Source: an uncultured Bradyrhizobium sp. (GTDB lineage Bacteria; Pseudomonadota; Alphaproteobacteria; Rhizobiales; Xanthobacteraceae). Taken from it: DNA of 64,000 nt. Shown one piece after another: positions 16,587-25,279 of the stretch. The stretch is from the NCBI RefSeq assembly GCF_936928535.1, contig NZ_CAKZHY010000061.1:1-64000 (forward strand). The letters are read 5' to 3'. Position numbers and translations under genes: made by a program. The notes beneath the pieces were generated by a model. It saw only the letters and a list, made by a program, of their open reading frames with translations. It was not told the DNA's origin and made no database searches. The first letter of the stretch is position 1. The number at the start of each line of letters is the position of its first letter.

Positions 16587-17429
16587 CTACCTCGCTGCGG
16601 CTCCCTGCTTCCGCTCGGAAAGCGCCGTGGCCATCGCCGAGATCAACGGGCGCATGAAGAAGGCTTCATCGGGCGGCGATACGTCGGTGCGCAAACCATG
16701 CGCGGCGAGTTCGCCGGAGACTGAAGGTCCGACGGAGGCGATCAGCGTCCGGTCGAATCCCGCGCGCAGCTTCGCCTCGCAGCCATGCACCTTGGCGGCC
16801 TCGATCAGCCGGCGGACCTGGCCGAGATTGGTCAGCGCGATGGAATCGATTCGTCCCGCCGCCATATCGTCGATGGCGGCAACGATATTGGTATCAGCAG
16901 CTTTGGAGTCGTAGACGTAGGGCAGCACCGTATCGACCTCTGCACCTTGCGTGGCCAGCGCACCGATCAAAGCGCTGTGGTCCTTGTCAGGATAAAGTTG
17001 GAGGCCGAGGCGATGTCCCTTCAAATCGAGTTTGCCCAGCATCTCGATCACGCCCTCGGTGGTCGGCTTCTCCGTGGTCTGCTGCGCCTCGAGCGACAGT
17101 TCGCGCAGGGCTTTGCCGGGTTTCGGCCCACGGGTGAATTTTCGCGATTTGGCCAGCGCCGCGACAAAAGCCTGGTCGAGCCCGCGTGCGCCCGCGAGCT
17201 TCATGACCCGCCGCAGGCCCTCGCCGGTCATCAGCACGAGGTCGTCGAACGGCTTGTCGATGGCGCGGCGGATCCAGGCCTCAACCGGAGCGGCGTCCGG
17301 CGCATCCTGGATGGTGAACATCGGACACTGCACGACCTCGGCGCCTTGCTCGGCCAGGAGTTTTGAGAACTGCGCCTCCTCGCGGGTCTCCAGGATCAGG
17401 ATGCGGGTGCCGTTCAAGCGGTCGGCCAT
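16587..17429 (-). CDS. hemD: Uroporphyrinogen-III synthase family protein (HemD-like)
   Basis: A 280-aa protein with the HEM4 two-domain layout. It opens with '[17 protein letters not shown]', has '[18 protein letters not shown]' in the first domain and '[18 protein letters not shown]' at the hinge. '[17 protein letters not shown]' and '[20 protein letters not shown]' follow in the second domain, matching the family 'GP.T...L...G' block. The reaction would be cyclisation of hydroxymethylbilane. No other haem genes are nearby, and the protein is a little longer than typical HemD, so a paralogue is possible. The ATG was chosen to give [11 protein letters not shown]; the longer frame adds an unrelated leader. 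Confidence 0.75.
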   Translation of the reverse strand: MADRLNGTRILILETREEAQFSKLLAEQGAEVVQCPMFTIQDAPDAAPVEAWIRRAIDKPFDDLVLMTGEGLRRVMKLAGARGLDQAFVAALAKSRKFTRGPKPGKALRELSLEAQQTTEKPTTEGVIEMLGKLDLKGHRLGLQLYPDKDHSALIGALATQGAEVDTVLPYVYDSKAADTNIVAAIDDMAAGRIDSIALTNLGQVRRLIEAAKVHGCEAKLRAGFDRTLIASVGPSVSGELAAHGLRTDVSPPDEAFFMRPLISAMATALSERKQGAAAR

Positions 17430-17589
17430 GGGCGTGCTCCGGTCAGTCCAAAATCGCAATCGTCCGTTCATCCTGACTCCGTCGTCGGGATTGGCGCAAG
17501 GGCGGGGTGGTGCTAGAGCAGGACGCAAAATCGCGGATCGTTCCGCAGGCCTGCACAAACCGTTATCAAGAGCCGTCTTTTCAACCGCC

Positions 17590-18453
17590 ATGCCCGATCA
17601 TCAATACGTGCTGACCCTGTCCTGTCCGGATCGCCCCGGCATCGTCTCGGCGGTGTCGACCTTCCTGGCGAACTCCGGACAGAACATTCTCGACGCCCAG
17701 CAGTTCGACGACGTAGAGACCAAGAAGTTCTTCATGCGCGTGGTGTTCACCGCGGCCGATCTTGCCGTGGAATTGGCCGCGCTCCAGACCGGCTTTGCCG
17801 CGATCGCAGAGCGCTTCGGCATGGAGTGGCAGATGCGGGACCGCGCCGCGCATCGCAAGGTGATGCTGCTGGTGTCGAAGTCCGACCACTGCCTGGTCGA
17901 TATTCTCTATCGCTGGCGCACCGGCGAATTGCCGATGACGCTCGCTGCGATCGTCTCCAATCATCCGCGCGAGGTCTATGCCGGGCTCGATTTTGGCGAG
18001 ATCCCGTTCCGCTATCTGCCCGTGACCAAGGAGACCAAGCGCGAGCAGGAGGCGCAGATCCTCGATCTCGTCGCCAAGACCGGGACCGATCTCGTCGTGC
18101 TTGCCCGCTACATGCAGATCCTGTCGGATGATTTGTCGGCCAAGCTGTCCGGCCGCTGCATCAACATCCACCACTCGTTCCTGCCGGGCTTCAAGGGCGC
18201 AAAGCCCTATCACCAGGCCCATGAGCGCGGCGTGAAGCTGATCGGCGCCACCGCCCATTACGTCACGCGTGATCTCGACGAAGGTCCGATCATTGACCAG
18301 GATGTGGAGCGCATCAGCCATCGCGACACGCCTGAGGATCTCGTTCGCAAAGGCCGCGACATCGAGCGCCGCGTGCTGGCGCGCGCGATTCGCTATCATC
18401 TCGACGATCGAGTCATCCTCAACGGTAGAAAGACCGTGGTGTTCGTCGACTAG
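17590..18453 (+). CDS. purU: Formyltetrahydrofolate deformylase
   Basis: A 287-aa enzyme that hydrolyses 10-formyl-THF to THF and formate, balancing one-carbon pools. It has an N-terminal ACT domain ('[20 protein letters not shown]', residues 5-85) and a C-terminal formyltransferase-type domain. The hydrolase catalytic asparagine and histidine lie in '[20 protein letters not shown]', and the aspartate in '[17 protein letters not shown]'-like sequence (seen as '[20 protein letters not shown]'). Length and order match PurU. It is divergent from the HemD-like gene, with 160 nt between the starts. Confidence 0.97.
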   Translation: MPDHQYVLTLSCPDRPGIVSAVSTFLANSGQNILDAQQFDDVETKKFFMRVVFTAADLAVELAALQTGFAAIAERFGMEWQMRDRAAHRKVMLLVSKSDHCLVDILYRWRTGELPMTLAAIVSNHPREVYAGLDFGEIPFRYLPVTKETKREQEAQILDLVAKTGTDLVVLARYMQILSDDLSAKLSGRCINIHHSFLPGFKGAKPYHQAHERGVKLIGATAHYVTRDLDEGPIIDQDVERISHRDTPEDLVRKGRDIERRVLARAIRYHLDDRVILNGRKTVVFVD

Positions 18454-18454
18454 C

Positions 18455-18520
18455 GAATAGTGAGTGGCGAGTAGCGAATGGAAAAGGTGGCCATATTCGC
18501 CACTCCCTATTCGCCATTCG
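18455..18520. repeat. Imperfect inverted repeat between convergent genes
   Basis: The segments AGTGAGTGGCGAGTAGCGAA and ATTCGCCACTCCCTATTCGC (followed by CATTCG) are imperfect reverse complements flanking a short AAAAGG loop. It lies between purU and the convergent lipoprotein gene, and could act as a bidirectional terminator or belong to a dispersed repeat family. Confidence 0.45.
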
Positions 18521-18525
18521 TCACC

Positions 18526-18798
18526 TCAGCGCATCGCGTCGCCCGAACTCGACCCGGTCGCGCCTTTCTGCGCCTGCTGATGCGCCGCCGGCATCAGCCG
18601 CTTGCGCTCGCGCTCCTTCATGTAAGCCTCGTATTGCGGTGTACCCGGCCGGGGCGGGGCATCCGCCGGCAGGCCGCCGGCCCATTGCGGGATGTAATCG
18701 CCCACTCCGGCCGAGAGTTTTTCGTTGACCGTGCCGCAGCCGGACAGGCCCGCGGCGAGCGCGAGCAGGGACACGATGGAACGGAAATGTCTGGACAT
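18526..18798 (-). CDS. Small putative lipoprotein
   Basis: A 90-aa protein that starts MSRHFRSIVSLLALAA and continues GLSGCGTVNEK. LSGC is a lipobox, so the mature protein would begin at Cys24 or so and be anchored to a membrane. The rest is hydrophilic, with 'YIPQWAGGLPADAPPRPGTP' and a basic 'MKERERKRLMP' stretch. No function is recognised; similar small lipoproteins with a PPRPGTP-like motif occur in Bradyrhizobium, from recall. Longer in-frame starts upstream lack a signal peptide and were rejected. Confidence 0.75.
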   Translation of the reverse strand: MSRHFRSIVSLLALAAGLSGCGTVNEKLSAGVGDYIPQWAGGLPADAPPRPGTPQYEAYMKERERKRLMPAAHQQAQKGATGSSSGDAMR

Positions 18799-19310
18799 AG
18801 TCGGCTGCTGCAATTGGGACGAGGGACCGGACGCCGGACGAACGGCGCGACCGGAACGGTAGCCTTCAACAAGGTAAAATAGACTTATTCGAGATAGGTA
18901 TAAAAATACCTTGAAATTGAAGATCGATTCTCTGATGTGCGGATTCTGCAAGTGAAAATCGAAATCCTCCATCCCAGGTGGCGAACGCCTTCTTAGACTG
19001 CGGCCGCCGGCTCGCGACAATCTGCTTGGCCGGCGCGAGGGCTTTTTCGTTGACAGCTCCAGTTCATTTGTACAATCGTACAAATGAACTGGAGCGAACT
19101 CGGGGCTCGGGTTACCCGACGTGACCGCGACATCGTTCTCCAATGCGCGGACATTGCGCGGAATGGTCGCCAAACGTCCGATTGACAATGAGGGCGCGAA
19201 AGACGCCATGTGGCGCGCGATATCGCTCGTGCGTGGGTTAAAGTCAGGCAAGGACCGAGACAATCGGTCCACCGCACAAGAAGGTCAGGAATGAAGGGGA
19301 GGGACATCTG
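18799..19310. other. Gene-poor intergenic region upstream of the second liv operon
   Basis: 512 bases with no convincing gene. It holds the perfect palindrome at 19056-19095, a smaller inverted repeat AGGTATAAAAATACCT near 18895-18910, and a 43-codon open frame (19163-19294) with no clear ribosome site. The AT-rich 18870-18920 part is a likely promoter or leader for the lipoprotein gene on the minus strand. Confidence 0.5.
19050..19095 (+). promoter_or_regulatory. Perfect 40-bp palindrome overlapping a promoter-like sequence
   Basis: TTGACA at 19050-19055 is followed at once by an 18-bp arm GCTCCAGTTCATTTGTAC (19056-19073), a 4-nt loop AATC, and its exact reverse complement (19078-19095). 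TACAAT at 19071-19076 could be a -10 box, although the 15-nt spacer is short. A perfect palindrome covering spacer and -10 resembles an operator; it could equally form a hairpin in RNA. No T-run follows, so it is not a standard terminator. It lies 216 nt upstream of livK. Confidence 0.5.
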
Positions 19311-20495
19311 ATGTTCGAACACAAGACGTTTTCTCGGGCGGCTGCCATTGCCGCCGTCGCGGGTCTAGCGGGCCTTGCACCGGTCAAGGCGGAAGACACC
19401 GTCAAGGTCGGTCTGATCCTGCCCATGACCGGTGGCCAGGCCTCGACCGGCAAGCAGATCGAGAACGCGATCAAGCTCTATATGCAGCAGAACGGCGATA
19501 CCGTCGCCGGCAAAAAGATCGAGATCATCGTCAAGGACGATGCAGCGATCCCGGACAAGACCAAGACCGCGGCGCAGGAACTGATCGTCAACGACAAGGT
19601 CAGCTTCATCGGCGGCTTCGGCGTGACGCCGGCCGCGCTGGCCGCCGCTCCGCTGGCGACGCAGGCCAAGATTCCGGAAGTGGTAATGGCGGCTGGCACC
19701 TCCATCATCACCGAGCGCTCGCCCTATATCGTGCGCACCAGCTTCACACTGGCGCAGTCCTCGACCATCATCGGCGACTGGGCGGTGCAGAACGGCATCA
19801 AGAAGGTGGCGACCCTGACCTCGGACTACGCGCCGGGCAATGATGCGCTCAACTTCTTCAAGGAGCACTTCACTGCCGGCGGTGGCGAGGTGGTCGAGGA
19901 AGTCAAGACGCCGCTCGCCAACCCCGACTTCGCGCCGTTCCTGCAGCGCATGAAGGATGCCAAGCCCGACGCGATCTTCGTGTTCGTGCCGGCGGGCCAG
20001 GGCGGCAACTTCATGAAGCAATATGCCGAGCGTGGGCTCGACAAGGCCGGCATCAAGGTAATCGGACCGGGCGACGTCACCGACGACGATCTGCTCAACA
20101 ACATGGGCGACGCCGTGCTCGGGACCGTGACCGCGCACATCTATTCGGCGGCGCATCCCTCGCAGATGAACAAGGACTTCGTCGCCGCCTACAAGAAGGC
20201 GTTCGGCAATCGTCCGGGCTTCATGGCGGTGAGCGGCTATGACGGCATTCACCTGATCTACGAAGCCCTGAAGAAGACCAACGGCGACACCGACGGCACC
20301 AAGTTGGTGGAAGCCATGAAGGGTCAAAAGTGGGAGAGCCCGCGCGGCCCGATCTCGATCGATCCGGAGACGCGCGACATCATCCAGAATGTCTATATCC
20401 GCAGGGTCGCAAGGTCGAAGTCTGACGGCGAGCTCTACAATGTCGAGTTCCAGGTCTTCGAGGCCGTCAAGGATCTCGGCAAGACCAAGAAGTGA
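19311..20495 (+). CDS. livK: Liv-type ABC transporter periplasmic substrate-binding protein (second system)
   Basis: A 394-aa periplasmic binding protein. 'MFEHKTFSRAAAIAAVAG' ending at VKA is a Sec signal peptide, and the mature chain opens 'EDTVKVGLILPMTGGQAS', the classic Peripla_BP_6 start. 'IEIIVKDDAAIPDKTKTAA' and 'AAGTSIITERSPYIVRTSF' are typical of the HAAT family. A purine-rich GAAGGGGAGGGACATCTG lies before the ATG. It leads a five-gene plus-strand transporter operon, although 171 nt including a palindromic repeat separate it from livH. The ligand is unknown. Confidence 0.94.
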   Translation: MFEHKTFSRAAAIAAVAGLAGLAPVKAEDTVKVGLILPMTGGQASTGKQIENAIKLYMQQNGDTVAGKKIEIIVKDDAAIPDKTKTAAQELIVNDKVSFIGGFGVTPAALAAAPLATQAKIPEVVMAAGTSIITERSPYIVRTSFTLAQSSTIIGDWAVQNGIKKVATLTSDYAPGNDALNFFKEHFTAGGGEVVEEVKTPLANPDFAPFLQRMKDAKPDAIFVFVPAGQGGNFMKQYAERGLDKAGIKVIGPGDVTDDDLLNNMGDAVLGTVTAHIYSAAHPSQMNKDFVAAYKKAFGNRPGFMAVSGYDGIHLIYEALKKTNGDTDGTKLVEAMKGQKWESPRGPISIDPETRDIIQNVYIRRVARSKSDGELYNVEFQVFEAVKDLGKTKK

Positions 20496-20559
20496 CGCGA
20501 AAGCGCGTCATCCCCGAGCGCGCTTGGCGGGCATCGGGAATCTCGTGAGCCACTTCCTG

Positions 20560-20640
20560 CGTCGTGCCCGGGCTTGACCCGGGCATCCACGCGGGAGCCG
20601 AAACAAGAACGTGGATGGCCGGGACAAGCCCGGCCATGAT
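20560..20640. repeat. Intergenic palindromic repeat between livK and livH
   Basis: TCGTGCCCGGGCTTGACCCG followed by GGCATCCACG pairs with CGTGGATGGCCGGGACAAGC followed by CCGGCCATGATG, giving a long stem with a GGAGCCGAAACAAGAA-type loop. The same architecture occurs at 7821-7928, also next to a livK gene. The stem may stabilise the livK message so that more binding protein than permease is made; that is inference. Confidence 0.8.
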
Positions 20641-20666
20641 GAGACGAGTAACTCCAAGCTGAGACG

Positions 20667-21536
20667 ATGACCTCAATCCTCACCAACCTGTTCGATGGCG
20701 TAGCCTACGGCATGCTGCTGTTCGTGCTGGCTTGCGGGCTCGCGGTCACGCTCGGCCTGATGAACTTCGTCAATCTCGCCCATGGCGCCTTCGCCATGGC
20801 CGGTGGTTATGTCTGCATGCTGCTGGTGAACCAGCACGGCTGGCCGTTCTTCGCGGCATTGCCGCTCGCTTTCGTCTCGTCGGCAGTAATCGGCATCGTG
20901 CTCGAGCGCGCGCTTTACCGCCACCTCTATACGCGCAGCCATCTCGACCAGGTGTTGTTCACAATCGGCCTCACATTCATGTCGGTCGCGGCGGTGGACT
21001 ACATGCAGGGCTCCTCCCGTGTCTTCATCAATCTGCCGGCTGCGCTGGAGGGCCAGTTCGATGTGTTCGGCGTCGGTATCGGCCGCTACCGGCTGATGAT
21101 CATCGTGATCTGCGGCTTGCTCACGATCGGTCTGCAGATGGTGCTCGCCAAGACGCGTTTCGGCAGCCGGCTGCGCGCCGCCGTCGATGATCCCCGCGCC
21201 GCAAGCGGTCTTGGCATCAACGTGCCGCAGGTGTTCGCCTTCACCTTTGCATTCGGATGCGGTCTCGCAGGTCTCGGCGGCGCGCTGAGCGCCGAGATTC
21301 TCGGCCTCGATCCGTATTTCCCGCTGAAGTTCATGATCTACTTCCTGATCGTGGTCACCGTCGGCGGTTCCTCCTCGATCACCGGCCCGTTTCTGGCCTC
21401 TCTTCTGCTCGGCATCGGCGACGTCGCCGGCAAATATTACGTACCGAAGATGGGACCCTTCGTGATCTACACCATGATGATCGTGATCCTCATCTGGCGC
21501 CCGAACGGCCTGTTCGGCCGCACGGCTGCGCGCTGA
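20667..21536 (+). CDS. livH: Liv-type ABC transporter permease (LivH, second system)
   Basis: A 289-aa membrane protein. 'NLFDGVAYGMLLFVLACG' and 'LMNFVNLAHGAFAMAGGYV' match the LivH N-terminus, 'RFGSRLRAAVDDPRAASGLG' is the coupling loop, and 'VVTVGGSSSITGPFLASLL' the conserved C-terminal block. It ends 8 nt before livM. Confidence 0.93.
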   Translation: MTSILTNLFDGVAYGMLLFVLACGLAVTLGLMNFVNLAHGAFAMAGGYVCMLLVNQHGWPFFAALPLAFVSSAVIGIVLERALYRHLYTRSHLDQVLFTIGLTFMSVAAVDYMQGSSRVFINLPAALEGQFDVFGVGIGRYRLMIIVICGLLTIGLQMVLAKTRFGSRLRAAVDDPRAASGLGINVPQVFAFTFAFGCGLAGLGGALSAEILGLDPYFPLKFMIYFLIVVTVGGSSSITGPFLASLLLGIGDVAGKYYVPKMGPFVIYTMMIVILIWRPNGLFGRTAAR

Positions 21537-21544
21537 GCTTGCCG

Positions 21545-22573
21545 ATGAGCGCTTCTTCCGACGTCGGTTTCCACGCTCAGCGGCATGCTCGCTGGCACTA
21601 TGGCGAAGCGGCCTTCTGGCTTATCGTGCTGGCCTGCGGCTTCCTGTTTCCGTCGCGCTATCTGATCATGACCGATATCCTGCGGCTGGCGCTGTTTGCG
21701 ATGTCGCTCGATCTCATCCTCGGCTACGCCGGCATCGTCTCACTCGGCCACGCTGCCTTCTTCGGCGTCGGCGCCTATGCAGCGGGGCTTCTGGCGCTTC
21801 ATGGCGTCATCAACGAGCCGGTGCTGGCGCTGATCGCCGCGGGCCTTGCCGCGACGGTGCTGGGATTTGCCACCAGCTTCCTGGTGATCCGCGGCGTCGA
21901 CCTGACCCGGCTGATGGTGACGCTGGGCATCGCCTTGCTGCTGGAGGCGCTCGCCGAGCGCTTCTCCAACATCACCGGCGGCACCGACGGCCTGCAGGGT
22001 ATCGAGATGCAGCCGATCCTCGGCCAGATCCCGTTCGACATGTTCGGCAAGGCCGGTTTCTTCTATTCGCTGGCCGTGCTGTTCGTGCTGTTCCTGCTCG
22101 CCCGGCGCATCGTGCATTCGCCGTTCGGCCTGTCGCTGCGCGCGATCAAGAATAACCCGCTGCGCGCTGCCGCGATCGGCATTCCCGTCAACCGCCGCCT
22201 GATCGCGATCTATACGTTTGCGGCCTTCTATGCCGGCATCGCAGGGGCGCTGTTCACCCAGACCACCGCGATCGCCTCGCTCGATGTGTTCGCATTCGAC
22301 CGCTCCGCCGATCTGATGCTGGTGCTCGTCATCGGCGGCACCGGCTATCTCTATGGCGGCCTGATCGGCGCGGTGATCTTCCGCATGCTGCAGGAAGTGT
22401 TCTCGACCATCACCCCGCAATATTGGCAGTTCTGGATCGGGCTGGTGCTGGTCGTGATCGTGCTGGTCGGCCGCCAGCGGCTGCACTATGGTGTGCTGTT
22501 CCTGCCCAATCTGCTGATCAAGCAGATTGCAGGGCGCAAGGCGGTCGTGACCGTGCCGGAGAGCGAGGCATGA
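21545..22573 (+). CDS. livM: Liv-type ABC transporter permease (LivM, second system)
   Basis: A 342-aa permease. The signature 'LDLILGYAGIVSLGHAAFFG' lies near residues 58-77, and the loop 'FGLSLRAIKNNPLRAAAIGI' and 'VLVIGGTGYLYGGLIGAVIF' follow. The ATG giving MSASSDVGFH was chosen because it lies 8 nt after the livH stop; a longer frame overlaps livH completely. The stop overlaps the livG start as ATGA. Confidence 0.93.
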   Translation: MSASSDVGFHAQRHARWHYGEAAFWLIVLACGFLFPSRYLIMTDILRLALFAMSLDLILGYAGIVSLGHAAFFGVGAYAAGLLALHGVINEPVLALIAAGLAATVLGFATSFLVIRGVDLTRLMVTLGIALLLEALAERFSNITGGTDGLQGIEMQPILGQIPFDMFGKAGFFYSLAVLFVLFLLARRIVHSPFGLSLRAIKNNPLRAAAIGIPVNRRLIAIYTFAAFYAGIAGALFTQTTAIASLDVFAFDRSADLMLVLVIGGTGYLYGGLIGAVIFRMLQEVFSTITPQYWQFWIGLVLVVIVLVGRQRLHYGVLFLPNLLIKQIAGRKAVVTVPESEA

Positions 22574-23325
22574 CCATCGCTCTCGAAACCCAAAATCTCG
22601 AAAAGACCTTTGGCGGTCTGCGCGTGACGCGCGATCTGTCGCTCAGGATCGAGCAGGGCGCCCGCCATGCGCTGATCGGCCCGAACGGCGCCGGCAAGAC
22701 CACGGTCATCAACCAACTCACCGGTGTGCTCAAGCCGAATTCGGGCCGCATCTTGCTCGAAGGCCAGGACATCACCGATCTGCCCGTGCACAAGCGCGTG
22801 TTGCGTGGACTGTCGCGCACCTTCCAGATCAACCAGCTCTATCCCGATCTCACTCCGCTGGAGACCATCGGCCTTGCCGTCTCAGAGCGCCTCGGCCATG
22901 GCGGCGACTGGTGGCGGCGGATGGGCACGCGTAGCGACGTCAACGGCGAAATCGCCGATCTCCTGACGCGCTTCCATCTGCTCGACGTCATGAACGAGCA
23001 GACCGTGACGCTGCCCTATGGCAAGCAGCGGCTGCTCGAGATTGCCGTCGCGATCGCCGCCAAGCCGCGCGTGCTGCTGCTGGACGAGCCTGCCGCCGGC
23101 GTGCCCGAGAGCGAGCGCCACGATATTCTCGCGGTCGTCGGCAGCCTGCCGCGCGACGTCACGGTGCTGCTGATCGAGCACGACATGGACCTCGTGTTCT
23201 CCTTTGCCGACCGCATTTCGGTCCTGGTTTCCGGTGCGCTGCTGACCGAAGGCCCGCCCGACCAGGTCGCGCGCGATCCGCAGGTGAAGGCGGTCTATCT
23301 CGGCGAGGAGGCGGTCAATGTCTGA
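22570..23325 (+). CDS. livG: Liv-type ABC transporter ATPase (LivG, second system)
   Basis: A 251-aa ABC ATPase. Walker A GPNGAGKTT is at about residues 38-46, 'RGLSRTFQINQLYPDLTPLE' is the LivG Q-loop region, 'VTLPYGKQRLLEIAVAIA' replaces the strict LSGGQ signature as is common in this family, and Walker B reads 'VLLLDEPAAGVPESE'. It overlaps livM by 4 nt and livF by 8 nt, so the three are translationally coupled. Confidence 0.93.
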   Translation: MTIALETQNLEKTFGGLRVTRDLSLRIEQGARHALIGPNGAGKTTVINQLTGVLKPNSGRILLEGQDITDLPVHKRVLRGLSRTFQINQLYPDLTPLETIGLAVSERLGHGGDWWRRMGTRSDVNGEIADLLTRFHLLDVMNEQTVTLPYGKQRLLEIAVAIAAKPRVLLLDEPAAGVPESERHDILAVVGSLPRDVTVLLIEHDMDLVFSFADRISVLVSGALLTEGPPDQVARDPQVKAVYLGEEAVNV

Positions 23326-24034
23326 CCTGCTCGCAATCGATCAGCTTCGCGCCGGCTATGGCGAGGCGGTGGTGCTGCCGAAGATGACGCTGAACCTCGC
23401 CGAGGGGCAGGTGCTGGCGCTGCTGGGCCGTAACGGTACCGGCAAGACCACGCTGATCAACTCCATCGTCGGCGTCACCCGTCGCTTCTCGGGCTCGGTC
23501 ACGCTCGCTGGCACTGACGTCACGAGCTTGCGGCCCGACCAGCGGGCGCGTGCCGGCATCGGTTGGGTGCCGCAGGAGCGCAACATCTTCCGCTCGCTGA
23601 CCGTGGAAGAGAATATGACCGCGGTGGCGCAGCCCGGTCCCTGGACGGTCGAGAAGGTCTACGAGATGTTCCCGCGGCTGAAGGAGCGCCGCAGCAATTT
23701 CGGCAACCAGCTTTCCGGAGGCGAGCAGCAGATGCTGGCGATCGGCCGCGCGCTGACCCTCAACCCGAAGGTCCTGCTGCTGGACGAGCCGACCGAGGGC
23801 TTGGCCCCCATCATCGTCGAGGAGCTTTTGAAGGCGATCGGGACTATCACGCGGGCGGGCGGTATCTGCTCGATCATCGTCGAGCAGAACGCGCAAAAGA
23901 TTCTGGGGCTCGCCGACCGTGTTGTGATATTGGAGCGCGGAACGATCGTCCACGACGCCCCGAGCGCCGCGCTGAAGGCCGACCCGTCGGTCCTCGAGCG
24001 CCACCTCGGCGTCGCAGGGGCGGCGGCCCACTAA
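23318..24034 (+). CDS. livF: Liv-type ABC transporter ATPase (LivF, second system)
   Basis: A 238-aa ABC ATPase of normal LivF length. It has Walker A GRNGTGKTT, 'GIGWVPQERNIFRSLTVEEN', signature 'QLSGGEQQMLAIGRAL', Walker B 'VLLLDEPTEGLAP' and 'IIVEQNAQKILGLADRVVIL'. It completes the second importer. The gene for a MetE-like enzyme begins 22 nt after its stop, suggesting a shared transcript. Confidence 0.94.
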   Translation: MSDLLAIDQLRAGYGEAVVLPKMTLNLAEGQVLALLGRNGTGKTTLINSIVGVTRRFSGSVTLAGTDVTSLRPDQRARAGIGWVPQERNIFRSLTVEENMTAVAQPGPWTVEKVYEMFPRLKERRSNFGNQLSGGEQQMLAIGRALTLNPKVLLLDEPTEGLAPIIVEELLKAIGTITRAGGICSIIVEQNAQKILGLADRVVILERGTIVHDAPSAALKADPSVLERHLGVAGAAAH

Positions 24035-24056
24035 GAAATATCTTGGGAGTTAAGAT

Positions 24057-25175
24057 ATGCAGCGAACCAAAGCCCCCTTCCGCGCCGACGAGGTCGGCAG
24101 CCTTCTGCGCCCCGCCAAGATCAAGGACGCACGCGCGAAACTCGAGAAGGGCGAGATCTCGGCCGACGATCTGCGCAAGATCGAGGACATGGAGATCGAG
24201 AAGGTCGTGCACAAGCAGGCCTCGGTCGGCTTGAAGCTCGCGACCGACGGCGAATTCCGCCGCTCCTGGTGGCATTTCGACTTCCTGGCCAAGCTCACCG
24301 GCTGCGAGCTGTTCCACCCCGACACGGGCATCCAGTTCGCCGGCGTGCAGACCCGTCACGACGCGGTGCGGGTGATCGACAAGCTCGATTTCTCCGACGA
24401 TCACCCTATGCTCGACCACTTCCGCTTCCTGAAGAAGATCGCCGACCAGGCTCACGTCACCGCCAAGATGACGATCCCCTCGCCAGCCGTGCTGCACTTC
24501 CGCGGCGGCCGCAAGTCGATCTCCAAGGATGTCTATCCCGATCTCGACGCCTTCTACGAGGATCTCGGCAAAACCTACCGCAAGGCCGTGAAGGCGTTCT
24601 ACGACGCCGGCTGCCGCTATCTGCAGTTCGACGACACCGTGTGGGCCTATCTCTGCTCGCCCGATGAACTGCAGAAGGCGCGTGAGCGCGGCGACCATCC
24701 AGACGGGCTCCAGCAGATCTACGCCCGCATCATCAACTATGCGCTGGCGGAGAAGCCTGCCGACATGGTGGTGACGACGCATGTCTGCCGCGGCAATTTC
24801 CGCTCGACCTGGATTTCTTCGGGTGGCTACGAGCCGGTGGCCGAGACCATGCTCGCCGGCACCAATTACGACGGCTATTTCCTCGAATATGACAGCGACC
24901 GCGCCGGCGGCTTCGAGCCGCTGCGTTTCCTGCCCAAGGGCAACAAGGTCGTCGTGGTCGGCGTCATCACCTCGAAGTTTGGCGAGCTCGAGAAAAAGGA
25001 CGACATCAAGCGTCGTCTCGAAGAGGCCGCCAAGTTTGTCCCCCTGGAGCAGCTCGCCCTGTCGCCGCAGTGCGGCTTTGCCTCGACGGAAGAGGGCAAC
25101 ATCCTCTCCGAGGAAGAGCAGTGGGCGAAGCTGAGCCTTGCGGTGGAAATCGCGAAGGAAGTGTGGGGCAATTAA
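24057..25175 (+). CDS. MetE C-terminal-type methyltransferase (cobalamin-independent methionine synthase-like)
   Basis: A 372-aa protein equivalent to the catalytic C-terminal half of MetE (YxjG/YxjH-like, about 370-380 aa), expected to transfer a methyl group to a thiol such as homocysteine. It opens 'PFRADEVGSLLRPAKIK'. Zinc ligands are plausibly His242 and Cys244 in 'HVCRGN' and Cys339 in 'LSPQCGFAST'. It lacks the N-terminal folate-stabilising half of full MetE, so the methyl donor may not be the polyglutamyl folate. It follows the second liv operon at 22 nt. With metK and ahcY 3.4 and 4.7 kb away, it may feed the methionine/SAM cycle. Confidence 0.85.
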   Translation: MQRTKAPFRADEVGSLLRPAKIKDARAKLEKGEISADDLRKIEDMEIEKVVHKQASVGLKLATDGEFRRSWWHFDFLAKLTGCELFHPDTGIQFAGVQTRHDAVRVIDKLDFSDDHPMLDHFRFLKKIADQAHVTAKMTIPSPAVLHFRGGRKSISKDVYPDLDAFYEDLGKTYRKAVKAFYDAGCRYLQFDDTVWAYLCSPDELQKARERGDHPDGLQQIYARIINYALAEKPADMVVTTHVCRGNFRSTWISSGGYEPVAETMLAGTNYDGYFLEYDSDRAGGFEPLRFLPKGNKVVVVGVITSKFGELEKKDDIKRRLEEAAKFVPLEQLALSPQCGFASTEEGNILSEEEQWAKLSLAVEIAKEVWGN

Positions 25176-25182
25176 CGCATGG

Positions 25183-25263
25183 CGTCATTCCGGGGCGCGC
25201 TTCGCGTGAACCCGGAATCTCGAGATCCCGGGTCTGGTGCTTGCGCACCATCCCGGGATGACG
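25183..25263. repeat. Intergenic palindromic repeat (CGTCATTCCGGGG type)
   Basis: CGTCATTCCGGGGCGCGCTT at the left pairs with CATCCCGGGATGACG at the right, and an internal GAACCCGGAATCTCGAGATC / CCCGGGT pairing gives a second hairpin. It lies between the convergent MetE-like and caspase genes and could serve as a transcript end. The copy at 29785-29876 has the same plan. Confidence 0.7.
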
Positions 25264-25279
25264 ACGCGCAAGCGCGTCG

